From Prolixibacteraceae bacterium (GTDB taxonomy: Bacteria; Bacteroidota; Bacteroidia; Bacteroidales; Prolixibacteraceae): 64,000 nucleotides of DNA. The translations under genes and the position numbers were made by a program. A model generated the notes under the pieces. The model saw only the letters and a list, made by a program, of their open reading frames with translations, made no database searches and was not told the DNA's origin. The DNA lies in assembly GCA_018648265.1 (NCBI GenBank), contig JABGRN010000009.1, positions 37,034 to 101,033 of the forward strand, read 5' to 3'. Positions 44,216-53,650 of the stretch are shown in pieces. Position 1 is the stretch's first letter. Each line of letters starts with the position of its first letter.

Positions 44216-45706
44216 ATGCTTATGAAAAAATCAATACTAAAGATTACTGTATTAAGCCTTTTGTTTGGGGTGATAAACATTTCAATAAAAGCACAAAATG
44301 AAAGTCAACTTAAACAAACAGTTACACCTGAAATTGTAGATATTGGTTCAAAACTAGAATTATTTACGGATTATTATCTAATTGAAAACCTTGATAACGT
44401 TTCCTTAAAACTCCACGAGCCAATTGATAAAGGCACTGTATTAAAGTTTGACAAATCGTGGGAGGGACCATTTTCAGCGTATTGTACGGTGATAAAAGAC
44501 AATGATTTATTCCGTTTGTATTACCGGGGAGTACCAACTGCCGGAAAGGATGGAAGAACTGGAGAACATACATGTTATGCTGAATCTAAAGATGGAATTA
44601 ATTGGACTAAACCCGATTTGAAAATTTATGAAATTGATGGCACATTAAATAATAATATTGTACTGTCGAATGCGGTCTCGGTTACACATAATTTTAGTCC
44701 ATTTATTGATACTCGCAAAAATGTAAATCCAATTCAAAAATATAAAGCTCTTGGTGGTACCGGGAAAAGTGGTTTGATAGCTTATGTTTCTGAAAATGGT
44801 ATTCATTGGGAAAAACTTCAGGATAAACCCGTTTTTACTGAAGGAGTATTTGATTCGCAGAATGTTTCTTTCTGGTCTGAATCGGAACAACAATATTTAT
44901 GTTATTTTAGAACATGGACAGAGTCGGGATATTCTGGATTCAGGTCAGTTAGCAGAACTACGTCTAAAGATTTTATCAATTGGACAAAACCGATAGAAAT
45001 GGATTTTGGCGACACACAACTTGAACATCTTTACACTAACCAAACTTCACCCTATTTTAGGGCACCTCATATTTATATCTCTGTGGCAGCTAGGTTTATG
45101 CCGGGGCGAAAGGTAATTTCTGAAGAGGAGGCCAATAAACTAAACGTTAATCCTAAATATTTCAACGATTGTTCAGATGCAGTTTTGATGACTACCAGGG
45201 GAGGAAACAAATACGACCGTACTTTTATGGAAAGTTTTATTCGTCCGGGAATTGGTTTGCAAAACTGGGTTTCGCGTTCTAATTATCCGGCTTTAAATAT
45301 TGTGCAAACTGGTGCTGAAGAAATGTCGGTTTATGTGAATCAGGATTATGCTCAGCCAAGCGCACATTTACATCGTTATGCCATGCGAATTGATGGATTT
45401 ACTTCCGTTCGGGCTTCATACAAAGGTGGTGAAATGATTACCAAACCACTTCGTTTTAACGGCGACAAATTGTATCTTAACTTCTCTACTTCGGCAGCAG
45501 GTTTTGTAAAGGTTGAAATATTAGATTTGGATGGAAATAAGATAAAAGGTTTTGAGCTGGAGAATTCAAGTGAAATTATTGGAAATGAAATAGAAAAGGA
45601 AGTGTCCTGGAATGAAAATCCTGACTTGAGGGAATTAAATGGAGTTGCTGTTCGGCTGCGTTTTGTGATGAAAGATGCTGATTTGTATAGTATAAAATTT
45701 AAGTAA
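44216..45706 (+). CDS. Secreted GH32/GH43-like five-bladed propeller protein
   Basis: This 496-residue protein starts MLMKKS with a signal peptide ending ISIKAQ. The initiator could be either Met. Repeats such as LFRLYYRGVPTAG, HTCYAESKDGINWTKP, GLIAYVSENGIHWEKL and YLCYFRTWTESGYSGFR are the typical YxSxDGxxW blades of the GH32/43/62/68 superfamily. A C-terminal beta-sandwich follows (LYLNFSTSAAGFVKVEILD). The predicted acidic catalytic residues could not be assigned with certainty, so it may be a hydrolase of a non-catalogued family. It is 25 bases upstream of the Gfo/Idh/MocA gene. Confidence 0.78.
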   Translation: MLMKKSILKITVLSLLFGVINISIKAQNESQLKQTVTPEIVDIGSKLELFTDYYLIENLDNVSLKLHEPIDKGTVLKFDKSWEGPFSAYCTVIKDNDLFRLYYRGVPTAGKDGRTGEHTCYAESKDGINWTKPDLKIYEIDGTLNNNIVLSNAVSVTHNFSPFIDTRKNVNPIQKYKALGGTGKSGLIAYVSENGIHWEKLQDKPVFTEGVFDSQNVSFWSESEQQYLCYFRTWTESGYSGFRSVSRTTSKDFINWTKPIEMDFGDTQLEHLYTNQTSPYFRAPHIYISVAARFMPGRKVISEEEANKLNVNPKYFNDCSDAVLMTTRGGNKYDRTFMESFIRPGIGLQNWVSRSNYPALNIVQTGAEEMSVYVNQDYAQPSAHLHRYAMRIDGFTSVRASYKGGEMITKPLRFNGDKLYLNFSTSAAGFVKVEILDLDGNKIKGFELENSSEIIGNEIEKEVSWNENPDLRELNGVAVRLRFVMKDADLYSIKFK

Positions 45707-45731
45707 GAAAACCTATCTAAAAAGATAAAAG

Positions 45732-46967
45732 ATGAACAATCTATCATCAAAACAAAATCAAACAAATAGTTCGCGGCGCGACTTTGTAAAAAAGGGAAGT
45801 ATGGCAGCTCTTGGTTTGTCGTTATCTGTAAACAATACTTTTGGTTTTACTGCTAACTTGAAAAAACTTCGAATAGGAATTGTTGGGGGACGATTTGGTC
45901 TCTCTTTTCAATTTCACGAGCACCCAGATTGTGTTGTTGAGGCAGTTAGCGATTTACGACCCGAGCGACGGGAGCAGTTGATGAAAACATATAAATGTTC
46001 TAAATCTTACAATTCATTGGAATTGCTGGTAAAAGATAAAGACATTGACGCGGTTGCAGTATTTACTGAGGGGCCAAATCATGTAAAACATGTATTGGAA
46101 TGTTTGAAAAATGGTAAGCACGTACTAAGTGCTGTGCCTGCTTTTTGGGGGAGTTTGGAAGAAGCTCATATTCTTCACGACGCGGTTAAGAAATCGGGAT
46201 TGATTTATATGATGGCAGAAACAAGTTATTATCAACAGTTTACAATATCGGCACGGAAATTTTATCAGGAAGGTAAATTTGGAAATCTTTACTATTGCGA
46301 ATCCGAATATCAACACGATGGTTTAGAAGAGCTCTATTTTGAAAATGGAAAACGAACCTGGCGGCATGGTGTTGCACCAATGCACTATCCAACACATTGT
46401 ACGGCACATTTATTAAGTGTTACCGGCGAACGTTTGCTTAAAGTTGCATGTAATGGCTGGGGCGACAACGACCCAATTCTAAAAGACAATGCCTACAATA
46501 ATCCTTTTTGGAATGAGTCGGCAATGTTCACAACAAATCAGGGGAAAGCATTTCGTGTAAATGTATGGTGGAAAGGTGCGCATTTGGGAACTGAAAGGGC
46601 ACAGTGGATTGGCGATAAAATGAGTTTTTATGCTTCTAATCCGCTTGGAACCGGACCTGTGATAATAAATTCTACCGACCAGTTGGGAAAAGACGATGCC
46701 GGTTTTGTTCGAACAGAAGGAAAGAAGCAACAATACCAGCAACCCAATTGGTGGGAAACCAATTTATTACCGGAACCTTTACGACACAACAGTGGTCATC
46801 ATGGTTCTCATACATTTATTACGCACGAATTTGTTGATGCGTGTATTAACGAAAGGAAACCAACGGTTGATATTCTTGAAGCGCTGGCTTACACAGTTCC
46901 GGGTGTTGTTGCGCACGAATCTGCATTAAAAGGTGGCGAACAATTGGAAATACCTCAATTTGATTAA
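45732..46967 (+). CDS. Gfo/Idh/MocA-family oxidoreductase with Tat-type signal
   Basis: This 411-residue protein has an N-terminal twin-arginine signal (SSRRDFVKKGSMAALGLSLS), so it is exported folded with cofactor. The Rossmann domain (LRIGIVGGRFGLSFQFHEHP) binds NAD(P). EGPNHVKHVLECLKNGKHV follows. The usual E-K-P loop with catalytic Lys reads SAVPAFWGS, so that Lys is missing. The C-terminal domain has REFVDACINERKP-like THEFVDACINERKP. Exported family members with this altered loop occur beside glycosidases. They may act on released sugars or be non-dehydrogenase variants such as glycosidase-like GH109 relatives. It lies 25 bases after the propeller gene. Confidence 0.88.
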   Translation: MNNLSSKQNQTNSSRRDFVKKGSMAALGLSLSVNNTFGFTANLKKLRIGIVGGRFGLSFQFHEHPDCVVEAVSDLRPERREQLMKTYKCSKSYNSLELLVKDKDIDAVAVFTEGPNHVKHVLECLKNGKHVLSAVPAFWGSLEEAHILHDAVKKSGLIYMMAETSYYQQFTISARKFYQEGKFGNLYYCESEYQHDGLEELYFENGKRTWRHGVAPMHYPTHCTAHLLSVTGERLLKVACNGWGDNDPILKDNAYNNPFWNESAMFTTNQGKAFRVNVWWKGAHLGTERAQWIGDKMSFYASNPLGTGPVIINSTDQLGKDDAGFVRTEGKKQQYQQPNWWETNLLPEPLRHNSGHHGSHTFITHEFVDACINERKPTVDILEALAYTVPGVVAHESALKGGEQLEIPQFD

Positions 46968-47008
46968 AAAGGTAATTAGAAGTTAAGCAACTAAATGGAA
47001 AGGATAAA

Positions 47009-47119
47009 ATGAGAAAAGAACTATTAAGAAGTGGAGTTTGGACTGCCGGTTTAACAGTCTTGTTTTTGCTGGATATTTGGAAAAACAATTCTTTTATTGA
47101 AATGGTTATAAGCATTTAA
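47009..47119 (+). CDS. 36-residue putative small membrane protein, coupled to GH78
   Basis: This short ORF encodes a basic N-terminus (MRKELLRSG) followed by one hydrophobic helix (VWTAGLTVLFLLDIW) and a short tail. AAAGGA stands six bases before its ATG. Its stop overlaps the start of the rhamnosidase gene as TAATG, which indicates translational coupling. I do not recognise a family. Position, start signal and helix support a real gene, but no homologue can be checked here. Confidence 0.55.
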   Translation: MRKELLRSGVWTAGLTVLFLLDIWKNNSFIEMVISI

Positions 47120-50100
47120 TGAATACAGTAGTAAAAATAAAGGGTATTTTAATTTGGTTCACCGTAATCTTCTCTTCGCTATTTTCGTGTTCTATTACAG
47201 AAAATAAAATTGAAGTAATTGATTTGCAATGCGAATATTTAGAAAATCCTCTTGGGATTGACGCTACAACACCGCGTTTAAGTTGGAAGTTAATATCTGA
47301 AGAAAATAATATTTCACAAAAAGCATATCATATTTTAGTTGCCAGCACATCAGAAAATTTAGAGAAAAATATTGGTGATATTTGGGATAGCGAGAAAGTT
47401 ATTTCAAATCAATCAACACAAATTAAATATGCTGGAAGCAAATTAAGATCGCGACAAAAAGTATTTTGGAAAGTGGGTGTATGGAACCAAGAAAGTGATG
47501 CTCCGGTTTGGAGTGAAATCGCAACTTGGGAAATGGCACTCTTAAAACAGGATGATTGGAAAGCCAAATGGATTGGCAAAGATGAGTTGACAAGAGCAGA
47601 AGTTGGTGAGAAAAATCCCACTATGTATTTTCGTAAAAGTTTTAATGTGAATGGCGGCATCGAAAATGCTCGTGCGTACATTACCGGTTTGGGTTATTAC
47701 GAATTGTATATTAACGGGAAAAAGGTGGGCGACCATGTTCTTGCACCCAACCAAACTAACTACGATTCGAGACAAGAAAATAGTTTTGAAAATGGACGAG
47801 TGGCAAACATGTCAACTCGAATTTTGTACGAAACTTTTGATATCGGCAATTACTTAAAAGAAGGAGAAAATGTTGCTGCAGTTATCTTGGGAAACGGTTG
47901 GTATTACCGAACCGAGCGCGACGAGTTTTTACCGATGTATTCTAATCTACCTCGTTTTATATCTCAAATTGAAATTGAAAATACTGATAATTCAAAGCAA
48001 ATAATAGTTAGCGATGAAACCTGGAAAATGGGGACAGGTCCCATTGTTGAAAATAGTATTTATTACGGCGAAGTTTACGATGCGAGACTCGAAATACCCA
48101 ACTGGAATTTAAGTGGGTTTGATGATAATAACTGGGAAAATTCAAAAGTGGTTCGCACTCCCGACGGCAAATTACGTACACAAATGTCGGAGCCTGATAG
48201 AGTTGTTGATGTCATTAAACCGGTTTCAGTTACAACACCAAACAAAGGAATTTATCGCTTCGATTTTGGAACTATGTTTTCGGGTTGGGTAAAGCTAAAA
48301 GTAAGTGGAGAAAAGGGCACCAAATTAAAATTAACTTTTTTCGAGGACAACGGAAATACCTATGAGCAAACCGATACTTACATTTTAAAAGGCGAGGGAG
48401 TGGAAGTGTGGGAGCCAAGTTTTACATGGCATTCCTTTCGTTATGTTGAAATTTCTGGTTCTCCTATAAAATTGACAATCGACAATCTGGAAGGTCAGGT
48501 TGTAAATACTGATATTAAATCTGCTTCAAGTTTTACTTGCTCCAATAATTTATTCAACAGAATATTAAGCGATTATCGGGAAACCCAATTGGGCAATATT
48601 CATGGTGGAGTGCCCAGCGATTGTCCGCACCGCGAACGACGTGGTTATACGGGCGATGGTCAGATTTCGGCACAGGCTGCAATTTATAATTTTAATACGC
48701 AAAGCTTTTATACAAAGTGGATTAATGACATTGCCGATGCACAAAATAGCAAAACGGGTTATGTTCCAAATACTGCACCCTACCAAAGTGGTGGTGGTGG
48801 AACACCCTGGGGTTCAGCTTATATAATTTTACCCTGGTACATGTATCTATATTATGGCGATGTGGCAATTCTTGAACAGCATTTTAATGGCATGAAGAAA
48901 TATATCAAATATCTCGCTGGTCAAACAGATTCAGAGGGTTTGATAATTGAAAATAATTTAGGTGAATGGGTTCCGCCAACTCCAACTGAAATTCCGCCTT
49001 CTTTTGTGAGCTCTGCTTATTATTTTAGTAACTTAACTTTAATGTCAAAAATGGCTGAAGTTTTGGGAGAAGAGTTGGATGCTGCTTCGTTTGAAAAAAC
49101 GGCGGAGGAAACGAAATTAGCTTTTAATAAAAGATATTACAATGCTGAAAACTATAGTTATTCAATTGGAAGACAAGGCGCAAATGTATTTCCACTGGCA
49201 TTTGGTTTGGTGCCAAACCAGTTGATTAATAATGTATTTAAAACACTTGTAAATCATATTGAAGTAAATACAAAAGGACATTTCGATACCGGAATGATGG
49301 GGACTCCGTACTTGCTTGAAGTGCTTACAAAATACGGGCGACCCGATTTAGCTTACACGGTGATGAATCACAGGGATTTTCCCAGTTTTGGCTATAATAT
49401 TGAACGTGGAGCCACAACTTTATGGGAAACCTGGTCGGGAAAAGATTCGCATAGTCACCCAATGTTTGGAAGCGTTTGTGCGTGGTATTTTCAAGGCTTG
49501 GCCGGGATAAATCCTGATCCTAAAAATCCCGGTTTCAAACATATTAATATAAAACCAAATCCAATTGATGAACTCGATTTTTCGAATGCAAGCTATTCGT
49601 CGGTTCATGGCGATATAACTTCCAACTGGGAATATAATAATGGAGTTTTTAATTTGGATGTTGAAATTCCACCAAATACAACGGCATCAGTTTTTGTTCC
49701 CGGAAATAATGTGAATAATGTAATTGCTGATGACTCCAATGTTATATTTATTGGCGTTGAGAACGATTTTTTGCATTACGAAATTCAATCGGGCAAATAC
49801 ACTTTCATTTTACAAAATCTAGGAGATTTTGTTCAAAATCCAATACTTTCAATTCCTGTAATCGATCCGCCTGATTCAACACTTTTTTCACCAGATTCTG
49901 TTTTGGTGAATATCAGGCAATATTCTAAAAATGCCGAAATCAGATTTACACTGGATGGAAGCGAGCCCAACGAAAACTCTGAATTATTTACTGAACCATT
50001 TGTTATTCGTAAAAGCACAGTTGTAAAAGCCGGTACTTTTAAAGCCGGTTTAAAGCCCGGATTTATCAAGTCGAATAGAATTGTTTTTATCGACTCGCTC

Positions 50101-50523
50101 GCCAATGGAATAAATTACAATTATTTTATCGGAGCCTGGAATCAACTGCCGGATTTTGAGAAATTGGAGCCGGAAAAATGGGGAACAATTTATAATTTTG
50201 ATTTAAATGAATTCGAAAATTTAGACGATAAATTTGGAATTGTTTTTACCTGTGATTTAGAAATTATGAATGAAGATATTTATACCTTTTTTCTAAGTTC
50301 AAATGACGGAAGCAAATTGTTCATCGATAATAAACTAGTTGTTGATTCTGACAGTCTGCACGGATTTTTCGAAAAAATTGGTACAATAAAACTTGATTCA
50401 GGGAAACATAAACTCCGCTTAGAATATTTTCAAGCGGGAGGGGGGAAAGGTTTGGAACTTAAATATGAAAGTGCAAACACTGAGAAGCAGAAAATACCTG
50501 CCAATGTTTTATTTATGAAATAA
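47119..50523 (+). CDS. GH78 alpha-L-rhamnosidase with chitobiase-C and PA14 domains
   Basis: This 1134-residue lipoprotein has a signal ending SLFSC (Cys24). An N-terminal immunoglobulin-like domain (TPRLSWKLISEEN) and a carbohydrate-binding domain (YITGLGYYELYINGKKVGD) precede the GH78 (alpha/alpha)6 barrel. The barrel has GVPSDCPHRERRGYTGDGQ with the acidic catalytic cluster and GATTLWETWSG with Glu770 as probable base. The C-terminal 260 residues add a chitobiase/hexosaminidase C-type domain (EIRFTLDGSEPNENSELFTEP) and a PA14 domain (SSNDGSKLFIDNKLVVDSD), an unusual extension that may bind substrate. It hydrolyses terminal alpha-L-rhamnose. It is the last gene of the plus cluster. Confidence 0.92.
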   Translation: MNTVVKIKGILIWFTVIFSSLFSCSITENKIEVIDLQCEYLENPLGIDATTPRLSWKLISEENNISQKAYHILVASTSENLEKNIGDIWDSEKVISNQSTQIKYAGSKLRSRQKVFWKVGVWNQESDAPVWSEIATWEMALLKQDDWKAKWIGKDELTRAEVGEKNPTMYFRKSFNVNGGIENARAYITGLGYYELYINGKKVGDHVLAPNQTNYDSRQENSFENGRVANMSTRILYETFDIGNYLKEGENVAAVILGNGWYYRTERDEFLPMYSNLPRFISQIEIENTDNSKQIIVSDETWKMGTGPIVENSIYYGEVYDARLEIPNWNLSGFDDNNWENSKVVRTPDGKLRTQMSEPDRVVDVIKPVSVTTPNKGIYRFDFGTMFSGWVKLKVSGEKGTKLKLTFFEDNGNTYEQTDTYILKGEGVEVWEPSFTWHSFRYVEISGSPIKLTIDNLEGQVVNTDIKSASSFTCSNNLFNRILSDYRETQLGNIHGGVPSDCPHRERRGYTGDGQISAQAAIYNFNTQSFYTKWINDIADAQNSKTGYVPNTAPYQSGGGGTPWGSAYIILPWYMYLYYGDVAILEQHFNGMKKYIKYLAGQTDSEGLIIENNLGEWVPPTPTEIPPSFVSSAYYFSNLTLMSKMAEVLGEELDAASFEKTAEETKLAFNKRYYNAENYSYSIGRQGANVFPLAFGLVPNQLINNVFKTLVNHIEVNTKGHFDTGMMGTPYLLEVLTKYGRPDLAYTVMNHRDFPSFGYNIERGATTLWETWSGKDSHSHPMFGSVCAWYFQGLAGINPDPKNPGFKHINIKPNPIDELDFSNASYSSVHGDITSNWEYNNGVFNLDVEIPPNTTASVFVPGNNVNNVIADDSNVIFIGVENDFLHYEIQSGKYTFILQNLGDFVQNPILSIPVIDPPDSTLFSPDSVLVNIRQYSKNAEIRFTLDGSEPNENSELFTEPFVIRKSTVVKAGTFKAGLKPGFIKSNRIVFIDSLANGINYNYFIGAWNQLPDFEKLEPEKWGTIYNFDLNEFENLDDKFGIVFTCDLEIMNEDIYTFFLSSNDGSKLFIDNKLVVDSDSLHGFFEKIGTIKLDSGKHKLRLEYFQAGGGKGLELKYESANTEKQKIPANVLFMK

Positions 50524-50755
50524 TATATGCTTGAAATAAGTTGTTATTTATGATTTTAAAACAAACAAAGCCAATAAATTAGTTGATATTAAGAGACACC
50601 AAATAGAGGTTTTTATTCACCACATAAATTAAAAAAAAGCCTAATTATTTACTGCCTGAAAAAATAACAGGAATGTCTTTTCAGAATTACATCTGCTTTT
50701 GAAGGTGGAAATTTGTTTACCAGGCAGGACCCGGTAAACAATTACAAAAAGTGTT

Positions 50756-51532
50756 TTAAATTTGGCTAAAATCTGCCGGGGTTAAAAAAACTTTTTTCAC
50801 TTTACTAACAGTATTAGCGTATTCTTCTTTAACCCGCATTGTTTTCCATTCGTCGCTGGAACCAAATTTACCCCAGTTGGCTGCTCGTTCTTCCATGTCT
50901 TTAAACCACAACATATAAACCAGAGCTGGCATAAAGCGGCCTGCCAATAACTGACCAAAAAATACCGGGTGCAGCCCTAATTTTTCAAAAAGCGGAAGCT
51001 CTTCGTCGTTAAACATTTTAATTTTTCTCCTTCCGGCATCTTCATTGTAACTTTCGTAAGTTCGCAATTCTAACAAGCCTCGGTTTTTATCAGGGGTTTT
51101 AAATTGCGGGATTCCATCAAAAGCTTCCATTAAAAATGTTTCGTAGCGTTCGAAAACAGGTTTGTCTGCCGGAAGTTGCATGTAAGTTTTGGCAGCTTCG
51201 AGAAAAACTTTGTCCGAATTCATTTCCATGGCTGCATCATAATAATCTGCCGGGCTTTTGTGCGCATGTAAAATATACATCTTCGGAGGATCTTCTAAAC
51301 TATATTCATTAAAAGCCCCTACTTTTGATCCCCTTTTATTTAAAAGCGGGATAACAGCTTCGGTGTAATACTTTTTTAATTGGTTCCTGCTTCCACCGCC
51401 TGTGAGCTGAAATACTTTTAATTCATAAAAATCCTTGTCTTCACCAGAAATGGGATTAGCTTTTAAACCCGTTGCCGCTAGTGTTGCACCGGCCGCGATT
51501 GCCGATTTTTTTAAAAATGATCTTCGTTTCAT
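50756..51532 (-). CDS. NIPSNAP-family protein with Tat-type signal
   Basis: This 258-residue exported protein begins MKRRSFLKKSAIAAGATLAA, a twin-arginine-like signal. Two ferredoxin-like NIPSNAP domains follow, seen as FYELKVFQLTGG with LNKRGSKVGAFNEYS, and GLLELRTYESYNEDAGRRK with EKLGLHPVFFGQL. Exported NIPSNAP proteins of this size are common in Bacteroidota and Planctomycetes. Their role is unknown, possibly as small-molecule-binding dimers. It is 4 bases downstream of a small lipoprotein gene. It faces the rhamnosidase gene across a 232-base gap in which I see no clear terminator. Confidence 0.88.
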   Translation of the reverse strand: MKRRSFLKKSAIAAGATLAATGLKANPISGEDKDFYELKVFQLTGGGSRNQLKKYYTEAVIPLLNKRGSKVGAFNEYSLEDPPKMYILHAHKSPADYYDAAMEMNSDKVFLEAAKTYMQLPADKPVFERYETFLMEAFDGIPQFKTPDKNRGLLELRTYESYNEDAGRRKIKMFNDEELPLFEKLGLHPVFFGQLLAGRFMPALVYMLWFKDMEERAANWGKFGSSDEWKTMRVKEEYANTVSKVKKVFLTPADFSQI

Positions 51533-51536
51533 AATT

Positions 51537-52094
51537 TTAATGATATAAGTTTGTACTATCTTTTATAATTGTTATTCCAGGATTAAGTGAAATCTTTTTT
51601 ATTTTATCGGTATTAATTTCTAATAATTCGTCATCACCGTTTTCTGTTGTGTTGCTAAAATACAAATTATAATCGGCGTTTACAGGAACTAATACTTTGC
51701 ACTTTTGTTTTGGGGGAATTCGAATATCCAAAAAATCGCAATAATTGTTTTCGTCCCAAAAAACATTGGTCAGCATATTTATATAAATTGAATCGCTGGT
51801 TGGATTGATAATTTTTAATTTTTTGAATTCCTGAGTTTCCGGATACAAACCAACATCGACATTTACGGCAGACATTACAACAACAGATACCATTGATAAA
51901 CCAATATTTGCAAAAATATTCCCCGAACGATTTTTCCTTAATTCGATTTGCCTTTCGCGACTTTCAAAATCGTAAAAATATTTTGGCGAACTGCATGAAT
52001 TGTACAGGACTAAGATTATTAAGGCAATTATAAAATTTATTTTTTTCAATTTTGCAAAAGAATCTGCCGCCAATTTACAAATTATTAAATACAA
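51537..52094 (-). CDS. Hypothetical lipoprotein
   Basis: This 185-residue protein is not recognised. The only ATG start (52094) gives an unusually long lead before a hydrophobic segment and NSC (Cys34). A TTG about 48 bases downstream would give (M)KKINFIIALIILVLYNSC, a more typical lipoprotein signal, so the start is uncertain. The mature part has a short helical hydrophobic stretch (IFANIGLSMVSVVVMSAV) and a beta-rich C-terminus (DSIYINMLTNVFW, KCKVLVPVNADYNLYF). It is probably co-transcribed with the NIPSNAP gene (4-base gap). Confidence 0.65.
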   Translation of the reverse strand: MYLIICKLAADSFAKLKKINFIIALIILVLYNSCSSPKYFYDFESRERQIELRKNRSGNIFANIGLSMVSVVVMSAVNVDVGLYPETQEFKKLKIINPTSDSIYINMLTNVFWDENNYCDFLDIRIPPKQKCKVLVPVNADYNLYFSNTTENGDDELLEINTDKIKKISLNPGITIIKDSTNLYH

Positions 52095-52411
52095 ATATTT
52101 ACGTTATACCGATTTAACAATCAAATGTCGCATACTTTCGTTTTACTCAGCATACTCCTTTGTTGTAGTATCGGCATTAACCATTATAAACTTCGAAATT
52201 GCCATGCGGCATTTCAAAGTACAATTGGTATTACTTGTAATTTGGAAAATGGTTAACCCGGATTTTTGTTTTGGGATTTAAACTCAATTCTTACAATTTG
52301 CAACCGAAATCAACAAGTTCTACAGTACGACCATGTTAAAAATAATCAAGGTTTAAAATGTTTCTTTTATTTGAGTTTATTAATTTCACTAAAAAAACGG
52401 TACTTTTCGAT
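52095..52411. other. Divergent intergenic region, 317 bases
   Basis: The stretch between the small lipoprotein (leftward) and the DUF438/PAS gene (rightward) is AT-rich. I see no exact -33/-7 pair, only partial boxes such as TACAATTTG. An ORF on the plus strand here overlaps the lipoprotein gene and has no coding character. Confidence 0.4.
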
Positions 52412-53608
52412 ATGACAGAATTTAAAGGAAATAAAGATGAGAGAGTTGAAGACCTGGTTACTTTATTTAAGGCTATTTTAAAAGGGGAAAACCTTGTTCA
52501 ATTGGTCAGCGAAAATAAAAATCTTATTGATTCGTGTGTCCCTTCCGATATTATTTCGTTAGTTAACATTTTGGTTTTGATGAACATACCCATGACTGAA
52601 CTAAAAAAGGGTATCAACAAATTGCTGAATTTATTACATAAAACCCTTGCAGAATTTCCTTATTCCCCGCCTGAAAAAGAAAAATACCTTGGATGTTTGC
52701 TTGAAAATAACAGATTGTTGAAAGAACATTTGATGAAAATTAAGCCGCAAATAAGGGAAATCAACAAACAGCCCGAAAACATCGAATTGAAAATTGCCCT
52801 TAAAAGGGATTTTTTTGAGATCAAAAAATTTGAAAGTTTATATATTATAAAAGAAAATGTGCTTTTCCCGGTAGTTGAAAAATACGTTGCCGAATTCCGG
52901 TGCTTAAAAGTAATGTGGTCGTTTCACGACGATATCAGAAGAAACCTGAAAGGGGCAATAGAACAATTAGGAGCCGCCAATTTCAACCTGAAAGTTTTTA
53001 ACCGGCAAGTGGGCGACCTCTTTTTTAATATAAATGCCATAATGTTTCGTGAAGAGCGGATTTTGTACCCGTTTATCCAGGATGTAATTTCAAATGCTGA
53101 ATTGGATTCGCTTTTTTCTGAAAGTTTTGAAATTGGATTCCCATATTATAGTCCAAAGCTTTATGAAAATATACCTAAAAAGATGGTTTCTTCTAAAAAT
53201 CAAATTGATTTGGAAACCGGCAAACTAAGTGTTGAACAAATAAAATTATTGTTTAACCACCTTCCGGTTGATATAACTTTTGTTGATGAAAATAACAAAG
53301 TGAAGTATTTCTCATCACCAAAAAAGCGAATTTTTCCACGCTCCAAATCGGTAATTGGAAGAGATGTAAATAATTGCCACCCACCGGAAAGTGTGCATGT
53401 TGTTGAACAAATTGTGGAAGCCTTTAGAAACGGGAAAAAAGATGTGGCTAGTTTTTGGATAAACATAAAAGACGAACGATTACTGATTCAGTATTTTGCC
53501 ATCCGCGATGAAATTGGAAATTACAAAGGCGTAGTTGAAGTTTCGCAAGATATTACACAAATCCAAAACCTAAATGGGGAAAAACGACTGCTTGATTGGG
53601 AGGAATAA
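52412..53608 (+). CDS. DUF438/hemerythrin-like and PAS sensor protein
   Basis: The Met at 52412 (MTEFKGNKDERVEDLVTLF) is preferred over 52358, because the extra 18 residues look like untranslated AT-rich leader. The 398-residue protein has a DUF438 N-domain (residues 1-75), a hemerythrin-like four-helix region (SFHDDIRRNLKGA; FREERILYPFIQD) and a C-terminal PAS domain of the PAS_10 type (NHLPVDITFVDENNKVKYFS, VIGRDVNNCHPPES, YKGVVEVSQDIT). Such cytoplasmic proteins are thought to sense iron, oxygen or redox state without an attached output domain. It converges on the saccharopine dehydrogenase gene with a 42-base gap. Confidence 0.88.
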   Translation: MTEFKGNKDERVEDLVTLFKAILKGENLVQLVSENKNLIDSCVPSDIISLVNILVLMNIPMTELKKGINKLLNLLHKTLAEFPYSPPEKEKYLGCLLENNRLLKEHLMKIKPQIREINKQPENIELKIALKRDFFEIKKFESLYIIKENVLFPVVEKYVAEFRCLKVMWSFHDDIRRNLKGAIEQLGAANFNLKVFNRQVGDLFFNINAIMFREERILYPFIQDVISNAELDSLFSESFEIGFPYYSPKLYENIPKKMVSSKNQIDLETGKLSVEQIKLLFNHLPVDITFVDENNKVKYFSSPKKRIFPRSKSVIGRDVNNCHPPESVHVVEQIVEAFRNGKKDVASFWINIKDERLLIQYFAIRDEIGNYKGVVEVSQDITQIQNLNGEKRLLDWEE

Positions 53609-53650
53609 ATAAATTTCAAAACAAACTAAAAAGTGCAACACGCTCCCACT

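Noticed and set aside
50590..50600. TAAGAGACAC near 50590 resembles one end of the 29886-30007 element
   Set aside because: Only 10 bases agree and no opposite arm is found nearby.
52000..52281. Plus-strand ORF overlapping the small lipoprotein gene
   Set aside because: It is antisense to a gene with a lipoprotein signal and shows no family features.
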